Source: JAIVGV01 sp035295985
Lineage (GTDB): Bacteria > Acidobacteriota > Blastocatellia > Pyrinomonadales > Pyrinomonadaceae
DNA length: 18,892 bases
Reading direction: 5' to 3'
Assembly: GCA_035295985.1 (NCBI GenBank)
Contig: DATHBT010000274.1
Location: 1-18,892 of the forward strand
Shown here: positions 8,423-15,180 of the stretch, one piece after another
Layout of the letters: each line of letters begins with the position of its first letter
Numbering within the stretch: position 1 is the first letter of the stretch
Program-made: the position numbers and the translations under genes
The notes under the pieces: model-generated
Database searches by the model: none
The model's input: the letters and a program-made list of their open reading frames with translations, nothing else
What the model was told of the DNA's origin: nothing

Positions 8423-9205
8423 TCAGTTTTGAGCATCTGGCTTTTCAATGCTGGTACTTCGTAGTGCGAAGATGTCACCCGCGCGGACCATCTTGATCTC
8501 GCCTGTTTGTGTTTCGACGCGGAGAGCGCCGTCGGGTTCGAGGCCGCGGGTCGTGCCCTCGAAGGTTTCGTCGGCGAGCGTGACGCGGACGCGGCGGCCC
8601 GCGGCGTAGGATGAAGCCCCGGCCCAGTCGTTGACTACGCGGGCCGCGCCGCCGGGCGCGTGCAGTCGTTCGTAATAGCGTGCGAGCGCGCGGACGAGGG
8701 CGGACAGCACGGCCTCGCGGTCTGGCGGCACGCCGGCGGCCTCTTCGACGGAGGTCGCGCTCGCGCGCAGCTCCGGCGGGTGGGCGCAGGCGGTCAGGTT
8801 GATGCCGATGCCGACGACGCAGGCGCGGCCCCGCGCCGTCTCGACCGTCTCGGCGAGGACGCCGCAGAGCTTGCGTCCGCCGCTCAGCAGATCGTTCGGC
8901 CACTTAATGTCTGTTTCGAGCGAGCATGTTTCGCGCAGCGCGTCGCGCGCGGCGAGGGCAGCGGCGAAGGTCAGGAGCGGCCACACGGCCGGGTCGAGAC
9001 GGGGCCGGAGCACGACGCTGAAGTAGAGGCCGGCGTCTTTCGGCGAGGCCCACGCGCGCTGCTGCCGGCCGCGGCCCGCGGTCTGCTCGCGCGCGACGAC
9101 GCACAGCCCCTCGGCCGCGCCCGCGGCGGCCTGGCGCGCGGCCTCGGTGTTGGTCGAGGGGAGCGAGTCGTAGCGCAGGACGACGGGTTGAAAGGGCTGG
9201 CGCAT
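8423..9205 (-). CDS. birA: Biotin--[acetyl-CoA-carboxylase] ligase without DNA-binding domain
   Basis: A 260-residue enzyme from the ATG at 9205. It activates biotin with ATP and attaches it to the carrier lysine of biotin-dependent carboxylases. Motifs: DSLPSTNTEA (13-22), the biotin/AMP loop GRGRQQRAW (44-52), KWPNDLL (101-107) and KLCGVLAE (112-119), then a small SH3-like C-terminal domain. There is no N-terminal winged helix, so it is a group I enzyme that should not repress the biotin operon. A start at 9265 would add 20 residues that match no family feature, and would run into the divergent PH-like gene. The last 11 residues after FALR are unusual and may come from the AT-rich insertion. 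Confidence 0.95.
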   Translation of the reverse strand: MRQPFQPVVLRYDSLPSTNTEAARQAAAGAAEGLCVVAREQTAGRGRQQRAWASPKDAGLYFSVVLRPRLDPAVWPLLTFAAALAARDALRETCSLETDIKWPNDLLSGGRKLCGVLAETVETARGRACVVGIGINLTACAHPPELRASATSVEEAAGVPPDREAVLSALVRALARYYERLHAPGGAARVVNDWAGASSYAAGRRVRVTLADETFEGTTRGLEPDGALRVETQTGEIKMVRAGDIFALRSTSIEKPDAQN

Positions 9206-9270
9206 CCGTGTTGATTTGCATAGTATCGCAAGGCTCTGCGGGAGCGGAACCGGCCAGCCAGACACGTAAA
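9206..9270. promoter_or_regulatory. Short divergent promoter region between birA and PH-like genes
   Basis: Only 65 bp separate the two divergent starts. On the minus strand GATACT/TACTAT words about 15-20 bp before the birA ATG could act as a -10 element. No clear -35 or Shine-Dalgarno sequence is seen on either side, so the assignment is positional. Confidence 0.3.
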
Positions 9271-9783
9271 ATGATGCCGACTCGCCCGGTGCGGATCGAG
9301 GAGATGGACTTCAAGCCGAGGCGGCTGTTCGCGTTCGTCATGGGCACGTTCGTCTCGGTCGTGTTCGGCGCATTCCTGCTGCTCTTCGCCGTGAACATCT
9401 ACAGGGAGCTGCGCGAGCCGACGACCTCGCTCGACCGCTGGGGCTGGATAGGCGGCGGCCTCGTCATACTCTCGCTCGCGCTCCTGCTGCTGCACGTCAT
9501 CACGCTCCCGTTCCGCATCTCGTTCGCCGAGGACGGCGTCCGGGTGCGCTCGATCTTCGGCCGCCGCTTCGTGGCGTGGCCGGACGTGCGGGGCGCGACC
9601 ATCGCTGCCCACAGGGGCAACGTGAGCTTCATGCTCCGCACGGGGCGCGTGCGCGGCGTGAACATCCCCTTAGGCTCGTACAAGCGCGCGGTGTCGCTCG
9701 TCAGGGAAGTGGCGAAGCGCCTGCCCGTACCCGTCAACGTCCTGCCGACCGCGGCACACATGATCGCGAAAGACGACGACTGA
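9271..9783 (+). CDS. PH-domain-like membrane protein, first of a tandem pair
   Basis: About 170 residues from the ATG at 9271; 9304 (MDFKP), matching the start of the paralogue, is also possible and has GAGGAG directly before it. Two membrane helices (about 19-41 and 58-78) come before a C-terminal beta-rich region (about 80-150). Its pattern PFRISFAEDGVRVRSIFGRR, then FVAWPDVRGATI, is like bacterial PH (bPH/DUF304-like) domains. Such proteins are small membrane modules of unclear function. The following gene has the same layout and shared signatures (MDF[KR]P, LPFR, W..V), so the pair arose by duplication. Divergent from birA. Confidence 0.72.
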   Translation: MMPTRPVRIEEMDFKPRRLFAFVMGTFVSVVFGAFLLLFAVNIYRELREPTTSLDRWGWIGGGLVILSLALLLLHVITLPFRISFAEDGVRVRSIFGRRFVAWPDVRGATIAAHRGNVSFMLRTGRVRGVNIPLGSYKRAVSLVREVAKRLPVPVNVLPTAAHMIAKDDD

Positions 9784-9819
9784 CTTTACCGACGCGCCGC
9801 GCGCCTGACGACACCGCCG

Positions 9820-10323
9820 ATGCTTGAGACACGACTCGACACGATGGACTTCCGGCCGGACTTCCCCCTCTTCCGGCTCCTGTTCTTCTGCGCGGGCTAC
9901 GGAATGCTCTGCCTCGGCTTCGCGCTGGAAACCCGCAACGTGTTCACCTACAACTCGCCCGTCGCGGCCGGCACCATCGTCGAGCGCGTGCTGATCGGCG
10001 CGATGCTGCTCTCCGTCTTCGTGTCGCTCGCACTCTGGCTGCTGCTCCCCTTCCGACTGCGCTACACGGAAGCCGGCATCCTTCGGCGCACCGTCTTCAG
10101 GCCGCGATTCATCCCGTGGCAAAGCGTCACGGCCGCGAGCCTCACCAGCTTCAAGGGCAGCGTCTGGCTCGAACTCAGGGCGACGGGCCGCCGACTGCCC
10201 GTCCTCATACCGCTCATCGAGTACCGCCGCGCGGCGTCGCTCCTCGCGCAGATCCGACGCCGCCTCCCCGTCGATGTCCAAGACCCCGGCGGCCAACTCG
10301 CGGCCCGGCTAAGTGACGGCTGA
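9820..10323 (+). CDS. PH-domain-like membrane protein, second of a tandem pair
   Basis: 167 residues from the ATG at 9820, with an alternative at 9844 (MDFRP). Helices lie at about 17-38 and 51-72, then a PH-like region from LLPFRLRYTEAGILRRTVF to about residue 155, with PWQSVTAASL equivalent to PWxxV in the first copy. The gap to the first gene is 36 bp, so they are probably co-transcribed. Sequence divergence between the copies is high outside the shared signatures, so the duplication is old. Function unknown. The gene converges on the restriction-modification operon. Confidence 0.72.
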   Translation: MLETRLDTMDFRPDFPLFRLLFFCAGYGMLCLGFALETRNVFTYNSPVAAGTIVERVLIGAMLLSVFVSLALWLLLPFRLRYTEAGILRRTVFRPRFIPWQSVTAASLTSFKGSVWLELRATGRRLPVLIPLIEYRRAASLLAQIRRRLPVDVQDPGGQLAARLSDG

Positions 10324-10390
10324 GCGCACGCCTCCGCGCCCTGCCCGCCCGGCGACTCCCGCCCGTCGCCCCCCGACTCTTCCTGTGCGC

Positions 10391-10621
10391 GTCTTAACTT
10401 CACGGCGCACGACTCATCTTCCGCGCCGTCCGCGCCGAGTTTCGTCCTGTCTGAGGCGTCTTCCACGGTGTAAGAGGCGTCTTGCGCTTTGTCTGAAGCG
10501 TCTCGCACGCTGTCCGGGGCGACTTTCGCCGTGTACGGAGCGACTTTTACGCCGTATGAAGCACCTTTCACGCTGTATGGCGAGGCTTTCGCGCCGTATG
10601 AGCGGAGGTTCGCGCCGTATT
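10391..10621. repeat. Eleven degenerate 21-bp tandem repeats in a 412-bp gap
   Basis: The space from 10324 to 10735 has no convincing gene. From 10391 it holds eleven units of exactly 21 bp without indels, with plus-strand consensus close to RRGCGNCTTTCRCGCYGTAYG. Copies between about 10454 and 10621 are clearest. The 3-bp multiple keeps frames open on both strands: the plus frame would give Arg-rich heptads of the RLxRC type, the minus frame heptads like YGVKVAP. Neither has a good start or the GC3 bias of the flanking genes, so I treat it as a non-coding minisatellite. 10622-10735 has G/T-rich sequence with recurring TTTTTGAGGTTT words. Confidence 0.8.
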
Positions 10622-10735
10622 TTTGAGGTTTTCCGCGGCTTGGAGGGGGTTTTTCGGGCGCAAGGCGTGAGTTCTTCGGCGGTTTTTGAGGTTTCTTGCT
10701 GTCCGGGGGTTGCGGCGGGCCGTTTTCCGGTTCCG

Positions 10736-12067
10736 TCAGACGCCCGCGGCCGGTAGTAACTCCCGCGCGGCCAGATTTCGGACGAGCTTGACCGTCTCGA
10801 CGCTGACGTGGACGACCTGCCCGACGAGGCGGACTATGTACTGCGGGTCGTCCGCGCGGTTCGGGTCGTTGGTAATGCCGCTGCGCGGGTCGGTCGTCGT
10901 GCGGTACTGATCGACCACCCATTCGAGGGCCGAGCGGTTGCCGAGACGGTACTCGAACGCTTCCGCGGGGATGCCGGAGAGGGTGAGGAAGTCGTTATAG
11001 ACGAGCGAGCGGCGGTCTTTGGAGAGTTTCATGCGCTCGACGCGCCAGTCGAGCGCCGCGCCCGGCTGTTCCGCGCGTTCGAGCGGGTATTCGGGCTGGC
11101 TCTCGTAGTTGACGTGCAGCTCCGCGAGTTGCGCGCCGGCTTCTGCGAAGGCGCGGAAGTCGGGCGCGAAGGGCAGGCGGGGCAGCTCGCGCTTGAGGTT
11201 GGCCGCGTAACGCTCGCGGTAGAGCGGGTGGTGCAGCAGGGCGTAAACGTAATGGAAGATGTCCCACTTCGAGACCGACGCATCACCGTACTGCGCGCGG
11301 AACTTTTCGAGCGCCCAGTCGGTCACGTTCTCGCGCCGGTTCGCGCCGTCTTCGTCGTAGGTGTAGAAGGGGAAACATTGTGAGCCGCCCTGCGGTAAAG
11401 CATCTGGAATGACATTAACCGCCAACGCAAACATCGGCCATTCACTACCTGTTTTGATCCAAATCCCCCGGTTCTCTTCTTCAGTTTTTGGTGTTGGGAA
11501 GATGGAAGGGAGAACATAAACCCTTTCATTCAACTCCCTATTAAAGTACAAGTGCTGTTTAGTGAAGGGGCGGTATAAACCGTTACGAAAGGAAGCATGT
11601 TTTACTTCAAGAGTATGATGGTTGCCAACTGCCTCAAGCAGCCGATGAGTCCATTTCATGTGAGGATTTTGTTCAAGCAGAAACTTGCGTGGATCGCTGC
11701 CCTGTCCCTTTCGTTCCCAAAGGTTTAGAGACGTATTGTAAAGATCAACCAAGTGCTCTACGTTACGTTGAAGCGAGTCTCTTGAAAAGGCATATACCCA
11801 ACTATCACGACCGGTAAGAACACCATAGCTATAAAGTACAAAAATAACTTTACTCTCAACGCCTTTAGCTTTCTTTGCCTCTTTCGTTCCAACGGGCACG
11901 AAACTTTCAAATTCAGGCTTCAACTCCCCTGTTAGCCAGTTGTGTTTTGCGTCTGGCTGCAACTCCTGCCACTCGACGCCGCCGACGTGCTGCCTCTCTT
12001 CGAGGTAGGCGTACTTCTCCTCCCTGCGCCAGAACTCGTCCACGCGGGCGTAAAAGATTTTCGCCAT
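10736..12067 (-). CDS. C-terminal (target-recognition) half of split type ISP restriction-modification enzyme
   Basis: 443 residues that begin MAKIFYARVDEFWRREEKYAYL. In intact type ISP/IIG enzymes, this sequence directly follows the methyltransferase domain within one chain. No catalytic motif is expected here: it is the target-recognition and C-terminal helical region that reads the DNA site. The N-terminal nuclease-methyltransferase half is a separate gene upstream, with a toxin-antitoxin pair in between; together they total 1024 residues, near the length of helicase-less type ISP proteins. The ATG lies 12 bp past the toxin stop with little Shine-Dalgarno sequence. Residues about 42-226 are encoded by an AT-rich patch. 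The frame is fully open, so a two-subunit enzyme is possible, but it may also be a broken one. Confidence 0.85.
   Translation of the reverse strand: MAKIFYARVDEFWRREEKYAYLEERQHVGGVEWQELQPDAKHNWLTGELKPEFESFVPVGTKEAKKAKGVESKVIFVLYSYGVLTGRDSWVYAFSRDSLQRNVEHLVDLYNTSLNLWERKGQGSDPRKFLLEQNPHMKWTHRLLEAVGNHHTLEVKHASFRNGLYRPFTKQHLYFNRELNERVYVLPSIFPTPKTEEENRGIWIKTGSEWPMFALAVNVIPDALPQGGSQCFPFYTYDEDGANRRENVTDWALEKFRAQYGDASVSKWDIFHYVYALLHHPLYRERYAANLKRELPRLPFAPDFRAFAEAGAQLAELHVNYESQPEYPLERAEQPGAALDWRVERMKLSKDRRSLVYNDFLTLSGIPAEAFEYRLGNRSALEWVVDQYRTTTDPRSGITNDPNRADDPQYIVRLVGQVVHVSVETVKLVRNLAARELLPAAGV
11390..11945 (-). other. AT-rich mosaic segment in the specificity region
   Basis: Within the recognition half, GC content drops to about 42-43% (25 and 26 of 60 in the lines at 11521 and 11581), against about 70-75% on both sides, with fairly sharp borders near 11390 and 11945. 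It covers residues about 42-226, where target recognition is expected. This is consistent with import of a foreign specificity segment by recombination. Confidence 0.7.
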
Positions 12068-12079
12068 CGGGCTACAGCC

Positions 12080-12445
12080 TTATTCCTTAATCCTGATGCG
12101 GTGCGCCTCAATCAGAAACAGTTTCCCGATGAAGTGTTCGCGCCCGTGCGTGCTCAGGTAAGTTAACAGCCGCATCATTATGGTCGGGAGGATTTCGGGG
12201 TGGTTCTTCACCTGCAAGGCGATGATGCCGCCGAATTGCGCGGGCGGGTAGTTGATGATGTCTGCGAAATCCCCGTTGAGCGTGACGAGAATCGCGTCAA
12301 TCTTTTGCGCGTAAGCGATCACGTCCGCGTCTGATGAGTCGGGAGGGATATACTCCCGCAAAATTTCCGCCTCGTGGCCTGCGCCCCGCAATGCTTCGCC
12401 GACCGAGCGCGGCACGCACTGGTCTATGAAAAAGCGCAGGCTCAT
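12080..12445 (-). CDS. DUF5615 PIN-like toxin
   Basis: 121 residues starting at the ATG at 12445, which overlaps the antitoxin stop by 4 bp (ATGA). The start FFIDQCVPRSVGEALRGAGH (5-24), the acidic SSDADVI (37-43) and LVTLNGDF (53-60) match the DUF5615/Mut7-C-type PIN-like fold. Asp8, Asp39 or Asp41 and Asp59 are the likely metal-binding acids. Such proteins are probable RNA-cleaving toxins paired with DUF433 antitoxins. A longer frame upstream is only the shadow of the antitoxin gene. The stop is 12 bp before the second half of the restriction-modification enzyme. Family call good; toxicity is inferred from the pairing. Confidence 0.88.
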   Translation of the reverse strand: MSLRFFIDQCVPRSVGEALRGAGHEAEILREYIPPDSSDADVIAYAQKIDAILVTLNGDFADIINYPPAQFGGIIALQVKNHPEILPTIMMRLLTYLSTHGREHFIGKLFLIEAHRIRIKE

Positions 12446-12681
12446 ACGACCTGATACTCGGCCAGATCGCGCGCGTAATCCAGACAGGCCGCGATGTGCT
12501 CTTGCTCCAGGCCGGGGTACTCGTCGAGAATTTCCTCGTGCGTGCTGCCTGCCGCCAGATACCCCAAAATTAAAGCCACCGAGATGCGCGTGCCTGCAAT
12601 GCGCGGCTTCCCGCAGAGCACTTCGGGCGTGCTGACTATGTGCCGCCGCCAATCGCCTTTCTTAAACTGAGCTTCCGTCAT
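12442..12681 (-). CDS. DUF433 antitoxin
   Basis: 79 residues, the usual length. The DUF433 core is complete: RRHIVSTPEVLCGKPRIAGT (12-31), RISVALILGYLAAG, then EEILDEYPGL (49-58) and a final helix AACLDYARDL. The domain is a small helix-turn-helix fold that binds DNA and neutralises the DUF5615 partner, often repressing its own operon. AGGTGG sits about 6 bp before the ATG, a good ribosome binding site. The gene starts 17 bp after the stop of the methyltransferase half of a split restriction enzyme and overlaps the toxin gene, so it should be translated from the common transcript. Confidence 0.92.
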   Translation of the reverse strand: MTEAQFKKGDWRRHIVSTPEVLCGKPRIAGTRISVALILGYLAAGSTHEEILDEYPGLEQEHIAACLDYARDLAEYQVV

Positions 12682-12698
12682 TATCCACCTGCCCTTCC

Positions 12699-14444
12699 CT
12701 ATCGCCGCTTTCTGACGAAGATGTTGACGCTCACGCCGACCTGTATGCCGAAGACGTTATGCGTCGTGCCCGACAACTTCGGATTCTTCCGCACGTTGCC
12801 GCCGAGATCAAGCACGTAGATCGAGTCGAAGTCTTCGGCCAGATGCTTCCGCATCCCGTCGAACGCGAGGTTGTCAACGAAGCTGTTATTGGTGACGAAG
12901 GCGACGATGCCCTCTGCGCCGATGCGGTCGGACGCCCAGCGGATCGCCTTGACGTAAGGATCGCTGAGCTTATTGACGAGCGTCGCGTTGGAGTCCTTCG
13001 CGTAAGTCTCCGCGACGCGCTTGTCCATCACCTTGTACTTGCGGTTCTTGTTGTTGTCGTTCTCGTTCAACTGCCCGACGTTGTAAGGCGGGTTGCCGAT
13101 GACGACCGTGATGGGCGAGCGCTTCTGCCGCTCGACGCGCTGCGTGTTCTCCGGCGTCATAAACGAGAGCGCAGACTGGCTGCCCTCGGCCAGCTCGAAC
13201 GTGTCCACCAGACAGATCCCCTCGAACGGCTCGTAACTGCCGGCCAGCTCGCCGTACTCGTGCTCGATGTTCATCGAGGCCACGTAGTAGGGCAAAAGCA
13301 TCACCTCGTTGCAGTGTAGCTCCCCGCGGTACTTGCGCTGCAAGGCCGTCTTTTTGATCTCCTGCATCACGCGCACGACGAAGTTGCCCGTCCCCGTGAA
13401 CGGGTCGAGCACGTGGACGCCCTCGCTGCTCAGAGTCTTCCCGAACTCCCGCCTTAGAATCTCCTCCACGCTCCTGACCATGAAGCTCACAATCGGCTGC
13501 GGCGTATAGACGATGCCGTGCGTGTCGGCCGCCTTCACCGAGAAGCCCTGAAAGAACTTCTCATAGACCGTGTTCAGAAACTCCTGCTTCTCGGAAAAGT
13601 CCTCGATGGTTCCCGCGGTGGTCTCGACCGCCTTGTAGAAGTGATCGAAGCGCGCGAGGAACTGCTCGCGGCTGAAGGAGCGCGAGGTCAGCGCGTCGAT
13701 CACCCGCTCGATCTCGCGCGCGATGACGTTGCGGCTGCGGAAGTCGGAGTTGTGGAAGACGGTGCGGAAGATGCGCTCGGTCAGAAGGTGCTGGATCAGC
13801 ATCTCCTCGACGGCCGCCTCCGACAAATTCGGGTTGATCGACTGCCGGCACAGCTCGTAAAAGTCGGCGAACGCCGCGCGGAAGCGCGCGCTCTCTTTGC
13901 GCTCGCGCCCGATCAGCTCTTTCAGCGCGCGCCCGAACTCCGGTATCTCCGTCTGAAAGTCCTCGACGGCCTGCTCCCACTCACGGTAAGCGGGCGGCTG
14001 GTACTCGAAGAAGTGTCCGAGAACTCTGACCAACTCATCTGGCGCGGCCAGGTTCGCGTCAACAACTTCGCGGCCGTTCTGGTAGAGCACGGCGCGCTCG
14101 GGCGACTGGAAGAGGAGGTTGTCGGTCGGGTAGCCGTCGGCGATCTTCTTTTTGATCTCGCGCGAGAGATCGTCCGCCTCGTCCTTCGCCTCCCACGCGC
14201 CGCGGCGCAGGCGGAACTCGTCGAGCAGCGCCCCGTCAACGCGCAGAGACCTGCGCCCCTCGCGCTTGATCGGCCACTCCAACACGAGCGCCCAGCCGAA
14301 CTGCCGCGCGCAGGATTCCAGCAGGTTCTGGAAGGCCGCGCGCACGGCCGTCTCGTGGCTGACGCGCAGCGACCTGAACTGCGTGAGCGCGCGGTAGTAT
14401 TCGGCGACCGGCTTGTGTGTGGGTTTAAGGTTGAGTCTCTGCAT
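12699..14444 (-). CDS. N-terminal (nuclease + methyltransferase) half of split type ISP restriction-modification enzyme
   Basis: 581 residues from the ATG at 14444. The GTG at 14555 would add 37 residues without family features, and GGGGG lies before 14444. A PD-(D/E)xK-type nuclease is suggested at about 45-130, with Asp70 (RVDG) and Glu85-x-Lys87 (WEAKD). A helical linker follows. The N6-adenine methyltransferase has TPQPIVSFMV (314-323), SAM motif I DPFTGTGNF (347-355) and catalytic NPPY (451-454). No helicase domain is present, unlike LlaGI-type enzymes. The chain stops after VNIFVRKRR, where intact relatives run on into the KIFYARV region; here that part is encoded separately, downstream of a toxin-antitoxin pair. 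Catalytic motifs are intact. Confidence 0.9.
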   Translation of the reverse strand: MQRLNLKPTHKPVAEYYRALTQFRSLRVSHETAVRAAFQNLLESCARQFGWALVLEWPIKREGRRSLRVDGALLDEFRLRRGAWEAKDEADDLSREIKKKIADGYPTDNLLFQSPERAVLYQNGREVVDANLAAPDELVRVLGHFFEYQPPAYREWEQAVEDFQTEIPEFGRALKELIGRERKESARFRAAFADFYELCRQSINPNLSEAAVEEMLIQHLLTERIFRTVFHNSDFRSRNVIAREIERVIDALTSRSFSREQFLARFDHFYKAVETTAGTIEDFSEKQEFLNTVYEKFFQGFSVKAADTHGIVYTPQPIVSFMVRSVEEILRREFGKTLSSEGVHVLDPFTGTGNFVVRVMQEIKKTALQRKYRGELHCNEVMLLPYYVASMNIEHEYGELAGSYEPFEGICLVDTFELAEGSQSALSFMTPENTQRVERQKRSPITVVIGNPPYNVGQLNENDNNKNRKYKVMDKRVAETYAKDSNATLVNKLSDPYVKAIRWASDRIGAEGIVAFVTNNSFVDNLAFDGMRKHLAEDFDSIYVLDLGGNVRKNPKLSGTTHNVFGIQVGVSVNIFVRKRR

Positions 14445-14580
14445 GAGGTCGGCCCCCGGCCAAAGAGGCGCGCACGAAATCCGGGCCTTGAGCGTTCCTT
14501 TCGGGAGGAGTAAAACTGGCGTCGCGCGGCCCGCCGCAAGGATACCCGATTTCACCGACGCCGGCTAAAGGTGAAAACTG

Positions 14581-15180
14581 ATGAACCGGACTCTCAACGC
14601 CTTCCGCATCCCCGCCCTCCTGGCGCTCGTCCTCACGGGCACGGCTTTTCTGTTGAAGATGTGCTACATGCCTTTCTGGCAGTGTACGCTGCTGGGCGCG
14701 GCGTGGCTGGCGGCGGTCTATTTCTACGCGCGCCTCTTTCACGGCGTCTCGATGCCGCCCATGCTGCTCGTGCTCGTCTTCGCGGCCGTCGAGGTGGACG
14801 CGCTCGGCAATCTTTTTCGCATGTACGGCCAACGCTTCGGCCCCGTGATGTACGACGAGTTCGCGCACATGGCCGTGCAGGCGCTGGTCGCGCCGCTCTG
14901 CGTGTGGCTCCTCGGCGCGGCGCTCGCGCGCCTCGGCTACCGGCCGCCGCTCGGCGTGCTCGTCTTCTTCGCCGTCACGACGATCTTCAGCCTCTCGGCC
15001 TTCTACGAGATCGTGGAGATGTGGGACGAGCGATACTTCGGCGGCCAGCGCATCTGGTCAACCCACGACGCGCCGAACGACCTGCAGTGGGACTTCCTCG
15101 GCATCCTCCTCGGCGCGGCCGTGGCCTATTTCTTCCTGCGGCGCGAACCTGGCGTGAGACTTCAAGAGAGGAGCGCGTGA
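14581..15180 (+). CDS. DUF2238 (YjdF-like) membrane protein
   Basis: 199 residues with about six membrane helices. It carries the family's conserved polar motifs: YDEFAHM (91-97), FYEIVEMW (141-148) and NDLQWDFLG (166-174), probably a cluster of acidic and His residues in the membrane. The molecular function of DUF2238 is not known. AAAGGTG about 9 bp before the ATG is a usable ribosome binding site. It is divergent from the restriction-modification operon (136 bp apart), and its TGA overlaps the possible ATG of the next gene by one base, suggesting translational coupling. Confidence 0.85.
   Translation: MNRTLNAFRIPALLALVLTGTAFLLKMCYMPFWQCTLLGAAWLAAVYFYARLFHGVSMPPMLLVLVFAAVEVDALGNLFRMYGQRFGPVMYDEFAHMAVQALVAPLCVWLLGAALARLGYRPPLGVLVFFAVTTIFSLSAFYEIVEMWDERYFGGQRIWSTHDAPNDLQWDFLGILLGAAVAYFFLRREPGVRLQERSA

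Larger units (their letters stand above)
6475..8470. other. AT-rich block inserted between birA and coaX
   Basis: Base composition falls abruptly at the coaX start and rises again within the last codons of birA. A sample line inside (6781-6840) counts 22 G+C of 60, about 37%, while neighbouring genes are near 70%. The block carries two minus-strand membrane-protein genes and 153 bp without a visible gene (8270-8422). No transposase, integrase, terminal repeat or tRNA is visible at the edges. The last residues of BirA after the conserved GDIFALR may be encoded by block sequence. Confidence 0.75.

Noticed and set aside
6475..8470. Insertion sequence or integrative element
   Set aside because: No transposase, integrase, terminal inverted repeat or direct target repeat could be seen; recorded only as an AT-rich block.
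9206..9265. Upstream start for birA
   Set aside because: The added 20 residues match no family feature and would use up the divergent promoter region.
10313..10756. Plus-strand frame of 147 codons across the 21-bp repeats
   Set aside because: Starts with GTG inside the previous gene, Arg-rich, weak GC3 bias and no domain; coding status undecided, so not called.
10062..10922. Minus-strand frame with heptad repeats YGVKVAP-like
   Set aside because: It overlaps both the end of the recognition half and the second PH-like gene, has no start after the upstream stop, and is open mainly because the repeat is a multiple of three. Kept as a repeat, not a gene.
12446..12652. N-terminal extension of the toxin frame
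   Set aside because: The extension is the out-of-frame shadow of the antitoxin gene; the ATG at 12445 with ATGA overlap and the family N-terminus is the real start.
13518..14513. Plus-strand frame of 331 codons opposite the methyltransferase half
   Set aside because: Antisense to a gene with intact catalytic motifs; Leu/Arg/Glu-rich shadow.
14571..15179. Extension of the cyclase frame upstream of 15180
   Set aside because: It runs in another frame across the DUF2238 gene, whose membrane helices and motifs are clear.
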